From positions 1-64,000 of the forward strand of contig DAOUHB010000155.1 in the NCBI GenBank assembly GCA_034428935.1: a stretch of 64,000 bases of DNA, read 5' to 3'. This document shows positions 52,051-60,063 of this stretch, in pieces. How positions within the stretch are numbered: position 1 is the stretch's first letter; every line of letters begins with the position of its first letter. The notes beneath the pieces were generated by a model that was not told the origin of the DNA, made no database searches, and worked only from the letters and a program-made list of their open reading frames with translations. Source of the DNA: JAAYZQ01 sp034428935 (GTDB lineage Bacteria > Chloroflexota > Anaerolineae > JAAYZQ01). A program made the position numbers and the translations under genes.

Positions 52051-52072
52051 AAGTTGCTCCTCTCACTCAATA

Positions 52073-52097
52073 GACGCCCGGGCTGGCAAAAGGTTAC
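52073..52097 (-). promoter_or_regulatory. Candidate autoregulated ECF promoter
   Basis: On the minus strand GTAACC (52092-52097), 15 bp, CGTC (52073-52076), about 23 bases before the sigma start codon. AAC/CGTC elements are typical of ECF promoters. Confidence 0.6.
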
Positions 52098-52130
52098 GGG
52101 TTTCTCCACATTTGACACATTTTTCCCCAC

Positions 52131-54911
52131 TCATGGCCGCGGGGGATTCGGCACCTGGTACTCGGGCGGCGGCGTCTGCGGGATGAAGGGGTTGACCGAG
52201 GTATTACCATTGCGGAATCCAGAGTACTCCCGGAATGGCACTCGCCCCGGCTCGAGCTCGCCCGTGCCCGGGCTCAGCTCCGACCCAGGCGTTTCGACGA
52301 GCCACGTGTCGGTGGTGTGACACTTGGAGCACTGGCCCCGGGAATGGCCCGAGGGCCGGTCCGCCGAATGGCAGGCCACGCAGTTGGTGTAGCCCGAGTG
52401 GTTAAAGGTGGCGTCTTCCCAGGAAACTGTCCCGTGGCAGTCAGAGCAGGAGCCGGGCCAGTGGCCGTCGGGGGCCGGGTGGCACGACGTGCAGTTGGAG
52501 AGGCCGTCGTGGGAAAACTCGTAATCAGGCCACGAAGTTGTGTTGTGACACAGCGAGCACTGATCGTCATAGTGTTTGTCCGGTGCCGGGTGGCACGAGG
52601 CACAGTCGCTGTCCGCCGGGTGAGGAACCTCGACGTTGCTCCAGTCGCAGGTGCAGTGACAGTCGGAGCATTGGCCCGGCCAGTGACCTACCGGTGCGAC
52701 GTGGCAGGAGATGCAGTCCACGAGGCCGGTGTGCGATACATCCAGCTGATGCCAGTCGGTCGTATCGTGGCAGTCGAGGCAGGGCCCGGCATAGTGACCG
52801 GGAGGCGCGGCGTGGCACACAGTGCAGTCCAGGAGACCGTTGTGCACGGCGCTGGTTGTGCCCCAATCGGTGGTGCTGTGGCAGTCGGTGCAGGCATTGT
52901 TGTAGTGTCCGGCCGGCGCCTGGTGGCAGTCGACACAACTTGTGAGCCCACTGTGGTTGATGTTGACCTGCTGCCAATCGCTCGTGTTGTGGCAGTTCTG
53001 GCAGCCGCCCGGGTAGTGTCCCGAGGGAGCCGGGTGGCAAGAGCTACAGGGGCTACCCCCGTCGTGGTACAGATTGCCCGAGTTCCAGTCGTCTGAGCTG
53101 TGGCAGTTGGAGCACTGGCCACCATAGTGACCGGCAGGCGCGTCGCGGCGGTGGCAGTCGACACAGTCCCCGAAGCCGCTGTGGTTGAACCACGCCTGTG
53201 TCCAGTCCACGGTATTGTGGCAGTTGGAGCACTGGCCCCGGTAATGGTCGGCCTTGCTGTGACACGACTGGCAGTCGGGCATGTCGGCGTGGTCGGGGGT
53301 TGCGCCTACCCAGTCAACGGTGTTGTGACACAGCGAGCACTGCCCGATGTAGTGCTCCAGTGGCCGGTCCTTGAGGTGGCAACTGGCACAGTCGGGAAGC
53401 CGGCTGTGATTGACGCTCACGTTTTGCCAGCCCTCTGTACTGTGGCAGAGGGTGCAATCGTAGTCATAGTGGTCGGCCTCGGCCGCATGGCATTCCACGC
53501 AGTTCCCTGCGGCGTGATCAAAGGTCATGCGCTGCCAGTCGGCGGTCGCGTGGCAGTCGGCGCAGCCGCTGTCGGGGTGATCGGCAGGCAGCTCGCTGCC
53601 TCCGTGGCAGGATGCGCAGTCATCCAGGCCGGTGTGGTCAAAGGCCACTCGCTGCCAGTCGTCGGTGCCGACGTGGCAGTTGCTGCACGTCTCGGGCCCC
53701 TGTTGCAGAAAGAGCGGGCGCGGCACCTCGCGGGCCAGGGCGGAAGGCATCCAGGCCGCGTACCACACATAGCTGTCCGGCCGCCAATAGTGGTCGGCCG
53801 GCACCTCGAGCTGGTGGCAGACAACGCAATCGCTCCCATCAGCGTGATCGTACTCCACCGGTTCCCAGCTCTCCGTGGTGTGGCAGCCGGCGCAGTCGCC
53901 CACGTAGTGCCCATCCAGGTCGCTCCTGGCCTGATGGCATGCCTGGCAGTCCTCGTAGCCGTTGTGGTCGAAGGAGGTCACCCGCCAGTCGGTGGTGCTG
54001 GTGTGGCACGCGATGCAGCGATCGGGCTGCCCAGGGCCGGCGGCAAAGGGCGGCGAGACGATCTCGAAGGGCTGGCCAACGAGGGAGTAGGTGCTCCTGG
54101 GGCGGGCATAGTGGTCGGCCGGACGCTCGTCCAGGTGGCACGACTCGCACTCGACTACGCCGGCGTGGTCGAACTGCTGGGGATCCCAGCAGTCGGCAGA
54201 GTGACAGTCGTTGCAGGCGCCGCCAAAGTGCGCGGCATAGATCGTGCTGTCCGGCGCCGTATGGCAGCCCTCGCAGTCGCGCGCCGTGTCCACGTACTTG
54301 CCGTCCCCATGGCACGCTTCGCACTCCACGTCCTGGTGGCCGGCCAGGAGAGGATAGGAATCGTGCTGAACGTCGGACCCGAGGAACGGGATCGGCTCGG
54401 CTTTGAGGAGCGAGTTGCCGGGTGGTGCGGGGACGGTGGCCTGCTGTACGGCGGGGGTCTGCTGCAGGGCGAGGACCGTGGCCGTGAGGCTCACGAGCAC
54501 GGGCTCTTCCTGCATGGTCGCTTCGACGCCCGTCAACACGACCTCGGCCTGGGCCAGGATCGCCTTGAACCTGCCGAAGAGGGCCTCTTGCCTGGCTTCT
54601 GGCGCGGCCTCCACGCGGCGCTGCGCCTGCTCCACTGCGGCCTGCAGTGCCACGCCTGCGGCGCGCAGGTGGTCCGGCTCCTCGGCACGGGCCAGGTCCG
54701 CGAGCCGGCGCTCGGCCAGGTCCATGGCCACCTCGGCGCGGCGCGCGTCGCCCGAGCTGAGCTGAAGGCGCCACTGCTCGGCCCTGTGCTGCACGGGGTA
54801 GAATGGCCCGCCCGGATGCAGAGGATACAGCTCGGAGAGCACGATGAGGGCAAAGAGGACCATCATCGCCAGCACGTTCAGGGCCCCAAAGGCAATCAGG
54901 AGTTTTTTCAT
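52131..54911 (-). CDS. Giant multihaem cytochrome c with 33 CXXCH motifs
   Basis: 926 residues. N-terminal membrane anchor or signal (LLIAFGALNVLAMMVLFALI), then a helical domain (about 30-130) resembling DUF5667 (HPGGPFYPVQHRAEQW). From residue 197 to about 870 I count 33 CXXCH motifs. Most come in pairs about 36-43 residues apart in a repeated unit: CxxCH, GHY, CxxCH, DW, then NHSG. The extra His residues could be distal ligands, giving bis-His haems. The tail is Pro-rich and has no anchor. It is the last gene of the redox cluster; its ATG overlaps the previous stop (ATGA). Likely extracytoplasmic electron conduit. Confidence 0.9.
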   Translation of the reverse strand: MKKLLIAFGALNVLAMMVLFALIVLSELYPLHPGGPFYPVQHRAEQWRLQLSSGDARRAEVAMDLAERRLADLARAEEPDHLRAAGVALQAAVEQAQRRVEAAPEARQEALFGRFKAILAQAEVVLTGVEATMQEEPVLVSLTATVLALQQTPAVQQATVPAPPGNSLLKAEPIPFLGSDVQHDSYPLLAGHQDVECEACHGDGKYVDTARDCEGCHTAPDSTIYAAHFGGACNDCHSADCWDPQQFDHAGVVECESCHLDERPADHYARPRSTYSLVGQPFEIVSPPFAAGPGQPDRCIACHTSTTDWRVTSFDHNGYEDCQACHQARSDLDGHYVGDCAGCHTTESWEPVEYDHADGSDCVVCHQLEVPADHYWRPDSYVWYAAWMPSALAREVPRPLFLQQGPETCSNCHVGTDDWQRVAFDHTGLDDCASCHGGSELPADHPDSGCADCHATADWQRMTFDHAAGNCVECHAAEADHYDYDCTLCHSTEGWQNVSVNHSRLPDCASCHLKDRPLEHYIGQCSLCHNTVDWVGATPDHADMPDCQSCHSKADHYRGQCSNCHNTVDWTQAWFNHSGFGDCVDCHRRDAPAGHYGGQCSNCHSSDDWNSGNLYHDGGSPCSSCHPAPSGHYPGGCQNCHNTSDWQQVNINHSGLTSCVDCHQAPAGHYNNACTDCHSTTDWGTTSAVHNGLLDCTVCHAAPPGHYAGPCLDCHDTTDWHQLDVSHTGLVDCISCHVAPVGHWPGQCSDCHCTCDWSNVEVPHPADSDCASCHPAPDKHYDDQCSLCHNTTSWPDYEFSHDGLSNCTSCHPAPDGHWPGSCSDCHGTVSWEDATFNHSGYTNCVACHSADRPSGHSRGQCSKCHTTDTWLVETPGSELSPGTGELEPGRVPFREYSGFRNGNTSVNPFIPQTPPPEYQVPNPPRP

Positions 54912-55966
54912 AGCCTTACCTCCAATGGCGAGCATCCAGCAGTACCATCCTGCTGTGTCGGATCAGCGGACGGGTGCCGCGGGGTTGGGCCTGGTGTTCC
55001 ACACGAGTGACAGAAGAGGGCGCCTGCTCGCAGGGCGGTCCCACATCTGGAACAAACCAGGACGCTGCTCCGTCCGTGTGCCGGCGAGGATCGAGGCGCT
55101 CGCCAGGCTGCGTAGGCCGCACCCAGTACCAGGAGCGCCAGGCCCGCACCGGCCAACAGGCCCAACAGCGAGCCGGATTGGGGCTGGCGGGTTGTTGCGG
55201 CCGGAGCCGCCATGGCCGGCATTGTCGGTGCCTGGGCATCCTCCAGGGCCATCACTTGCTGCCAGGAGAGCGAGGGATCCGGGTCGGCCTTGGTGTAGCG
55301 CACGGCGACGGTCACGTCCTCGCCGGCCGCCACCCGCCCAACCTGGATCTGGTGGTAGGTCAGCCCCAGGGAGCTGTCCACACGATTGGTCGCCGGGTGC
55401 GGCTCCACCTGGAAGCTGGTGGCCCGGGCGGGCTCCTGCACTTCCAGGAGCAGATCGTCGACGGGGTAGAGACTGCTCAGAGTGTATGTGAACTCTTTGT
55501 CGGCGCCTGCCGCCAGCGGATCGTAGTAGTACTCGTAGAAAAAGTGGGCGTTGGTCAGGGTATAGGTGACTGCCTGCCAACGGGGATCGGCCCCGTCAGG
55601 CAGCGCCTCGTACTCCTGGGTCAAGGTGCCCCCGTCCATGCTCATGACGGCCATCTGATTGATGCTCGCCTCTCGTGGCAGGCGAAAAGTAACCTTTGCC
55701 GGAAGGGCGTCAGACTCGGCAAGCCTTCCCTGGACGACGACCAGAACGCGAGGATTGTCGAATTCAGGCATCACCTGGACGCGCAGGATCTGGATGTGAA
55801 GGTCAGCCTGGGCGGACAGAGACCGCGCCACCCCTCCGGTTCCCGGTTCCCGGGCAAAGGCCAGCGGGCCAGGGGCCAGGAGCGCCAGGCAGACGATGAT
55901 TCCGAGGCAGGCAAGGGCCCGGCCTCGCCTGGCGGTCCTGCTTGCCGAAAGGCTCTCAGTCCTCAT
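54908..55966 (-). CDS. Membrane protein with signal peptide, beta domain and C-terminal zinc ribbon
   Basis: 352 residues. Signal peptide (ALACLGIIVCLALLAPGPLA), an extracytoplasmic beta-rich region (QADLHIQILRVQVMPEF, VTFRLPREASINQMAV, NAHFFYEYYYDPL), a membrane helix near 265-290 (GLLAGAGLALLVLGAAYAAW) and a cytoplasmic zinc ribbon CSRCG ... CHSCG near 310-330. The domain layout suggests signalling or assembly across the membrane. It lies between the 12- and 33-haem cytochromes and overlaps both, so it works with them. Family not recognised. Confidence 0.7.
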   Translation of the reverse strand: MRTESLSASRTARRGRALACLGIIVCLALLAPGPLAFAREPGTGGVARSLSAQADLHIQILRVQVMPEFDNPRVLVVVQGRLAESDALPAKVTFRLPREASINQMAVMSMDGGTLTQEYEALPDGADPRWQAVTYTLTNAHFFYEYYYDPLAAGADKEFTYTLSSLYPVDDLLLEVQEPARATSFQVEPHPATNRVDSSLGLTYHQIQVGRVAAGEDVTVAVRYTKADPDPSLSWQQVMALEDAQAPTMPAMAAPAATTRQPQSGSLLGLLAGAGLALLVLGAAYAAWRAPRSSPAHGRSSVLVCSRCGTALRAGALFCHSCGTPGPTPRHPSADPTQQDGTAGCSPLEVRL

Positions 55967-57056
55967 CACCGGCTCTCCCTTCCCAGGCCTGGGGCTCCTG
56001 CTCCACCGGCCCCGGGACAGACTTGCGGGCAATCTCGCCTGCCTCGCCCGACTGGCCGGTGGGATGGCACAGGGCGCAGCCTTCGATCTCTTCTTCGGCG
56101 ATGCCCTCTTCCAGGTGCAGCCGGCGCATCTCGGCCGGCTCGTGGTCGTGGCAGCCGTAGCAACTGACGGCAGTGTAGGTCTCCACGTGGCAGGTGCGGC
56201 ATTCAAGGCGCTCCTCGCTGCCGTGGTCCAGATAAAACAGGTGCTGCCGCAGCTCGGCCGGTGCCCAGGCCATCGTGCCGTGGCAGCGAGCGCAGTCCAG
56301 GCCAAAGGCCCCGGCGTGCACCTCCGGCTCCTGATGGCAGTCGGCACAGGTGCGCGGCACCGGCGCAAAGGTCTGGTCCACGTGGCATCCCTCACACTCC
56401 AGGCTTTCATGGCCTCCGTCGATCACAAAGACCTGGGCGTGGTCCAGTCCGATCATGCGGTCGCGGCCATCGTGGCAGCCCAGGCAGTTGCCGCCGAAGC
56501 GATCTGCGTGCTCGCCCATGTAGTGGGGGTCCTGGCCGTCGTGACAGGTGGTACAGTCCACCGACTCGGGCGCAAAGGTCCCCTCCGAGTGGCACCGCTC
56601 GCACGTGAGGTTCGTGCCGTCATAGTCGAGTTGGTGCCGGGCCAGGCTAAAGCCCGTGAGGCGCTCGTGGTTGATGTTCACAAAGGGGACGGCGCTGATT
56701 ACCGCCTCGCGCCCCTGGTGCTCAATGTGACACGACTGGCACTTGTCGGTGCCGGGCAAGAGGCCGTGCAACCCGCTGGCCTCCGCCCTCTGCCTGGCAA
56801 TGTCCTGGTGGCACTCCTGGCAGCGATTGGCCGAAAGGCAGCGGACCGGGGCGTGGCAGTGCATGCAGTCTTTTTCGAATTCTGCGTGAGACTCGTAGCC
56901 GTTCAACACCACCCCCGACTGGGCGCTCGACAGAGGGCCGGGATCGTAGTTCTTTTTGAAACCGTAAGCGCCGCCACCGGTGCCCAGCATGACCACCAGG
57001 AGCACCAGGTTGCGGCTTTTGGCGGAGCGGAAGATTTTGATCAGGTCGAGTTTCAT
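55956..57056 (-). CDS. Multihaem cytochrome c with 12 CXXCH motifs
   Basis: 366 residues. N-terminal membrane helix (RNLVLLVVMLGTGGGAYGF), then 12 CXXCH: CMHCH, CQECH, CQSCH, CERCH, CTTCH, CLGCH, CEGCH, CADCH, CARCH, CRTCH, CYGCH and CALCH. Spacing and extra His residues (for example ADRFGGN, DHAQVF, FYLDHG) fit c3/c7-like low-potential multihaem folds. The acidic C-terminus is disordered. Probably membrane-anchored and extracytoplasmic, taking electrons from the Rieske/cytochrome b unit or the 6-haem protein. Confidence 0.9.
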   Translation of the reverse strand: MKLDLIKIFRSAKSRNLVLLVVMLGTGGGAYGFKKNYDPGPLSSAQSGVVLNGYESHAEFEKDCMHCHAPVRCLSANRCQECHQDIARQRAEASGLHGLLPGTDKCQSCHIEHQGREAVISAVPFVNINHERLTGFSLARHQLDYDGTNLTCERCHSEGTFAPESVDCTTCHDGQDPHYMGEHADRFGGNCLGCHDGRDRMIGLDHAQVFVIDGGHESLECEGCHVDQTFAPVPRTCADCHQEPEVHAGAFGLDCARCHGTMAWAPAELRQHLFYLDHGSEERLECRTCHVETYTAVSCYGCHDHEPAEMRRLHLEEGIAEEEIEGCALCHPTGQSGEAGEIARKSVPGPVEQEPQAWEGRAGDED

Positions 57057-57091
57057 CGTGTTCGCACTCCTGCTCAGGACGCCTGCGAGGT

Positions 57092-58054
57092 CTATTTGCC
57101 CCGCACTCTCGCATCTGGGTCGTTGTCAGTCCCGTCGCTTTCCTGTTCTCCAGGATAGTCCGGGGCGGTCGGGGCTTCGAGGGACGGGATCTCGTCGCCC
57201 AGGATCTGGTCGGCCGGCTGCCAGTTGGCGTCGGCGCCACCCTGGCCCGAAAGGCCATAGCCCAGGGCTGCCGCTTCGCCTTCCAGGCCGGTGGGGTGGC
57301 AGGTGGCACAGGGCTCCAGCTCTTCGATGCCCTCCGCCAGGTGGACGGCCTGCATGTCGTCCGGGACGTGGTCGTGGCAGCCGTAGCAGGTGTTGGTCGC
57401 ATAGCTCTCGACGTGGCACGTCTGGCACGACACCTTGCCCTCGTCGCCGTGGTCGAGGAAGAAGGTATGGCGGGTGAGCAGGGCCGGTTTCCACGCCTGG
57501 AGCGTGTGGCAGCGAGAGCAGTTGAGGCCAAAGCGCTCGGCGTGCACGTCGGGCTCTTCGTGGCAGGCGCGACACTCGTGGGGGTCCTCGCCGGTGCCTT
57601 CCATTGTGGCCAGCTCCTCGTCGGGCGACCTGATCTCTGGCGGCTCGACCCCCCGGTTCGCGGCCAGGTCATCCACTCGCTCCCAGTCGCCGTTCATGAT
57701 CAGCGTGATCAGGCTCTCCACCTGGTAGTGGTTGAGGCTGCCGCCCTCGTCCACGTGCCAGGCCGACATCACCGTGCCGTGGGGCGAGTGGGCCACGATG
57801 TCGTACAGGGCGCTGCGGCTCGCCCGCCCCTCGCCGAGCTGGTTGAGAGACGGCATGGAGCCGATTCCCTCGCCGCCATGACCGTGACACGCGGCACAGT
57901 TGTCGAGGTACATGGCGGCGCCGTCGGCGGTAAAGCGCGCCTGCAACTGGCCCTGGGCGCCAGCCATGCGCCGCGGCTCCAGTAGGGCATAGACGGGCAA
58001 GGCGATTACAAGGACCAACAATGCAACCAGACTGACGGTGTAATACCTGTTCAT
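57092..58054 (-). CDS. Cytochrome with one class I and five c3-type haem sites
   Basis: 320 residues. N-terminal membrane anchor (SLVALLVLVIALPVYAL). Residues about 40-125 are a class I cytochrome c domain (YLDNCAACHGHGGEGIG; distal Met probably in TVMSAWH). After a linker, five more sites follow: CRACH, CSRCH, CQTCH, CYGCH, CATCH. The c3-like half resembles the 12-haem protein's end (FFLDHGDEGKVSC, CYGCHDHVPDDM), so the two arose by duplication. It is well placed to accept electrons from the Rieske protein encoded directly upstream. Confidence 0.9.
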   Translation of the reverse strand: MNRYYTVSLVALLVLVIALPVYALLEPRRMAGAQGQLQARFTADGAAMYLDNCAACHGHGGEGIGSMPSLNQLGEGRASRSALYDIVAHSPHGTVMSAWHVDEGGSLNHYQVESLITLIMNGDWERVDDLAANRGVEPPEIRSPDEELATMEGTGEDPHECRACHEEPDVHAERFGLNCSRCHTLQAWKPALLTRHTFFLDHGDEGKVSCQTCHVESYATNTCYGCHDHVPDDMQAVHLAEGIEELEPCATCHPTGLEGEAAALGYGLSGQGGADANWQPADQILGDEIPSLEAPTAPDYPGEQESDGTDNDPDARVRGK

Positions 58055-58078
58055 CGATCGGCCTTTCCAGTCTTGGCC

Positions 58079-58627
58079 CTAAAAGGACGCCTGGGCAAAA
58101 GGCTCAGCCGGGCAGTAGGCCAGTTGAGCCTGCTCGAAGGTCTTGCGCTGCTGCACCTGGGAAGTGTTCACGCGAACCAGGTTGTTCTCGAAGTGGATGG
58201 GAAAGGTGTCCAGGGGGCGAGGAACCGGTGGACCCTCAAAGTTGCCATAGAAGTCAAAGCTGGCGGCGTGGCAGGGACACACGAATTCGTTCTCCGCCGG
58301 AACCCAGTTCACCGTGCAGCCCAGGTGCGTGCAGCGGTTATAGACGGCCAGGAACCCGCCGTCGGGGGCGCGGATGAGAAAAAAGCGCTCATGCTCGAAC
58401 TCGGTCACCGAGCCTGGCTGAAAGTCGTCGATGGCGCCGGCCGTGACCAGGCCGCCATACTCGCCCTCCAGGCTGCGGGCGCGCAAGAAGACAAAACCCA
58501 CCCCGCCGGCCTCCACGAGCGCCAACGCGCCCAGGGCGCCGACGCCGAGGCGCAGAAACCCACGTCGAGACAGCCGGCCCGGCGCTTGAGCCTGGTCCTG
58601 GGGATCAGTGTTGCATGCTGAGCTCAT
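58079..58627 (-). CDS. Rieske iron-sulfur protein
   Basis: 182 residues. A Tat-like signal/anchor (RLSRRGFLRLGVGALGALAL) with twin arginine, then the Rieske domain with Cys-His pairs CTHLGCTV and CPCHAASFDFYG that bind the 2Fe-2S cluster. It takes one electron from quinol at cytochrome b and passes it to cytochrome c. It starts 17 bases after the cytochrome b gene. Confidence 0.93.
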   Translation of the reverse strand: MSSACNTDPQDQAQAPGRLSRRGFLRLGVGALGALALVEAGGVGFVFLRARSLEGEYGGLVTAGAIDDFQPGSVTEFEHERFFLIRAPDGGFLAVYNRCTHLGCTVNWVPAENEFVCPCHAASFDFYGNFEGPPVPRPLDTFPIHFENNLVRVNTSQVQQRKTFEQAQLAYCPAEPFAQASF

Positions 58628-58644
58628 GATTCCTCCTGCAAAGC

Positions 58645-59991
58645 TTAGAAGGGCAGCGCCAGGGCCATGTTGGCACCCCGGAAAAAGACGCCCACGATGG
58701 TCAGAACGACCAGGGCGACGACGACAAAGGCAAACAGCCCCACCAGGGCCTCGCCATGCCGCGCCCGGAACAGGAGCCGGCCCAGGCCATAGACCGCGGC
58801 CAGGCCGGCCACGGTGGCCAGGAACGGCACCAGCCCGGTGGAGACGAGAAGGGGGGCCGTGGGCAGCCAGGCCGTCAGATCCAGCCAGAACTCGTCGACG
58901 ATGACGAGGACAGGCACGAGGTCGAGGGCCAGTACTGCTCCCAGGATGGCTGCCCGCCGGCCCCGATGCGAGCGGAAGTAGAGCCCGATGTCGCCGGCTT
59001 GCCGGTCGGCAAAGGGCAGCACCGCGGCACCGGCCACGACGACGAGCACGAGGGCGATGGCCGCCAGGGGATGCATGTGTAGCAGGATCTCTTGCAGCCC
59101 GGCAAAGTACCAGGCGGCCTTGGCCGGGTTTGGCGGATGGGCCGGATTGGCAATGTCGCCCAGGGGCGCCGGCAGCAGCATGGCCCACAGGACCACGACG
59201 GCGAGCAGGATGGTCGCGGCCGCCGTCTCGCGCTGCACCAGGTGCGGGATGGTCGACACGGGCCGTTCGGCGGGCGCGTTTTCGGCCACAGGCCGCGAGA
59301 TGCCGCCGTCCTTGCGCACCCGCCAGAAGTGATAGCCCATCGCGGCCGCGGCCAGGGCCGGCAGAACGGCTACGTGGAGGGCGTAAAAGTTGCTGAGGGC
59401 GCCCTGGCCCACGTCCGGCCCGGCCAGGACCAGGCGGCTGAGGGATTCGCCTACCAGGGGAACGTAGGCGATGAGGCTGGTGGAGACGGTGACCGCCCAG
59501 TAGGCGAGCTGATCCCAGGGCAGCAGGTAGCCGGTAAAGTTAAAGACCAGTACCAACACCAGGAGCAGCGTGCCCACCAACCAGTTGAGGGCCCGGCCGG
59601 CCTTGAAGCCGCCGGTCAAGAAGACGCGGATGAGGTGCAAGAAGACCGTGACGACCAGCAGGTTGGCGGACCAGTGGTGGATGCCGCGGATCAGGGAGCC
59701 AAAGGCCACCTGGGCCTCCAGCATCTGGATGCTGCTGTAGGCCCGGTCGATGGTGGGCTCGTAGCGGAACATGAGCAGGATGCCCGAGAGGCCCAGGCAA
59801 AGGGCCAGCGCCGCCGACAATCCGCCCAGGCCCCAGGTGTAGCCCAGGCGCAGGGCCCCGGCAGGCACCCGCGGCGGGTGCAGGTGCAGGATCAGGCTGT
59901 TGGCCGTGGCCCCGACGCGGCTGCGGCCGCCCCTCCGGGGGCGGCGCGCCCGTCCTTGCCCTTCTTCCCACGTCTTGGCTGTGACTTCCAT
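58645..59991 (-). CDS. Cytochrome b (fused N and C parts) of a bc-type complex
   Basis: 448 residues, about nine membrane segments. The b-haem histidines are in GIHHWSANLLVVTVFLHLIR and in ALHVAVLPALAAAAMGYHFW. The Qo-site PEWY-type motif reads KAAWYFAGLQE, with Pro and Glu replaced. Length fits a single-chain cytochrome b rather than a split b6/IV pair. With the Rieske protein it forms a quinol oxidase module; no cytochrome c1 is encoded, so the multihaem proteins probably replace it. Confidence 0.92.
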   Translation of the reverse strand: MEVTAKTWEEGQGRARRPRRGGRSRVGATANSLILHLHPPRVPAGALRLGYTWGLGGLSAALALCLGLSGILLMFRYEPTIDRAYSSIQMLEAQVAFGSLIRGIHHWSANLLVVTVFLHLIRVFLTGGFKAGRALNWLVGTLLLVLVLVFNFTGYLLPWDQLAYWAVTVSTSLIAYVPLVGESLSRLVLAGPDVGQGALSNFYALHVAVLPALAAAAMGYHFWRVRKDGGISRPVAENAPAERPVSTIPHLVQRETAAATILLAVVVLWAMLLPAPLGDIANPAHPPNPAKAAWYFAGLQEILLHMHPLAAIALVLVVVAGAAVLPFADRQAGDIGLYFRSHRGRRAAILGAVLALDLVPVLVIVDEFWLDLTAWLPTAPLLVSTGLVPFLATVAGLAAVYGLGRLLFRARHGEALVGLFAFVVVALVVLTIVGVFFRGANMALALPF

Positions 59992-60013
59992 TGCAGTGCA
60001 GCGCTCCGATCCT

Positions 60014-60049
60014 GTGGGGTACGGCCAGCACGTCCTGGCCGTACCCCAC
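60014..60049 (-). other. Perfect 15-bp hairpin upstream of cytochrome b
   Basis: Arms 60014-60028 and 60035-60049, six-base loop, in the 72-bp gap between the Asp-box protein and cytochrome b. There is no T run; it probably marks mRNA processing, partial termination or stability. Confidence 0.7.
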
Positions 60050-60063
60050 GCTTGTGCCGCGCT

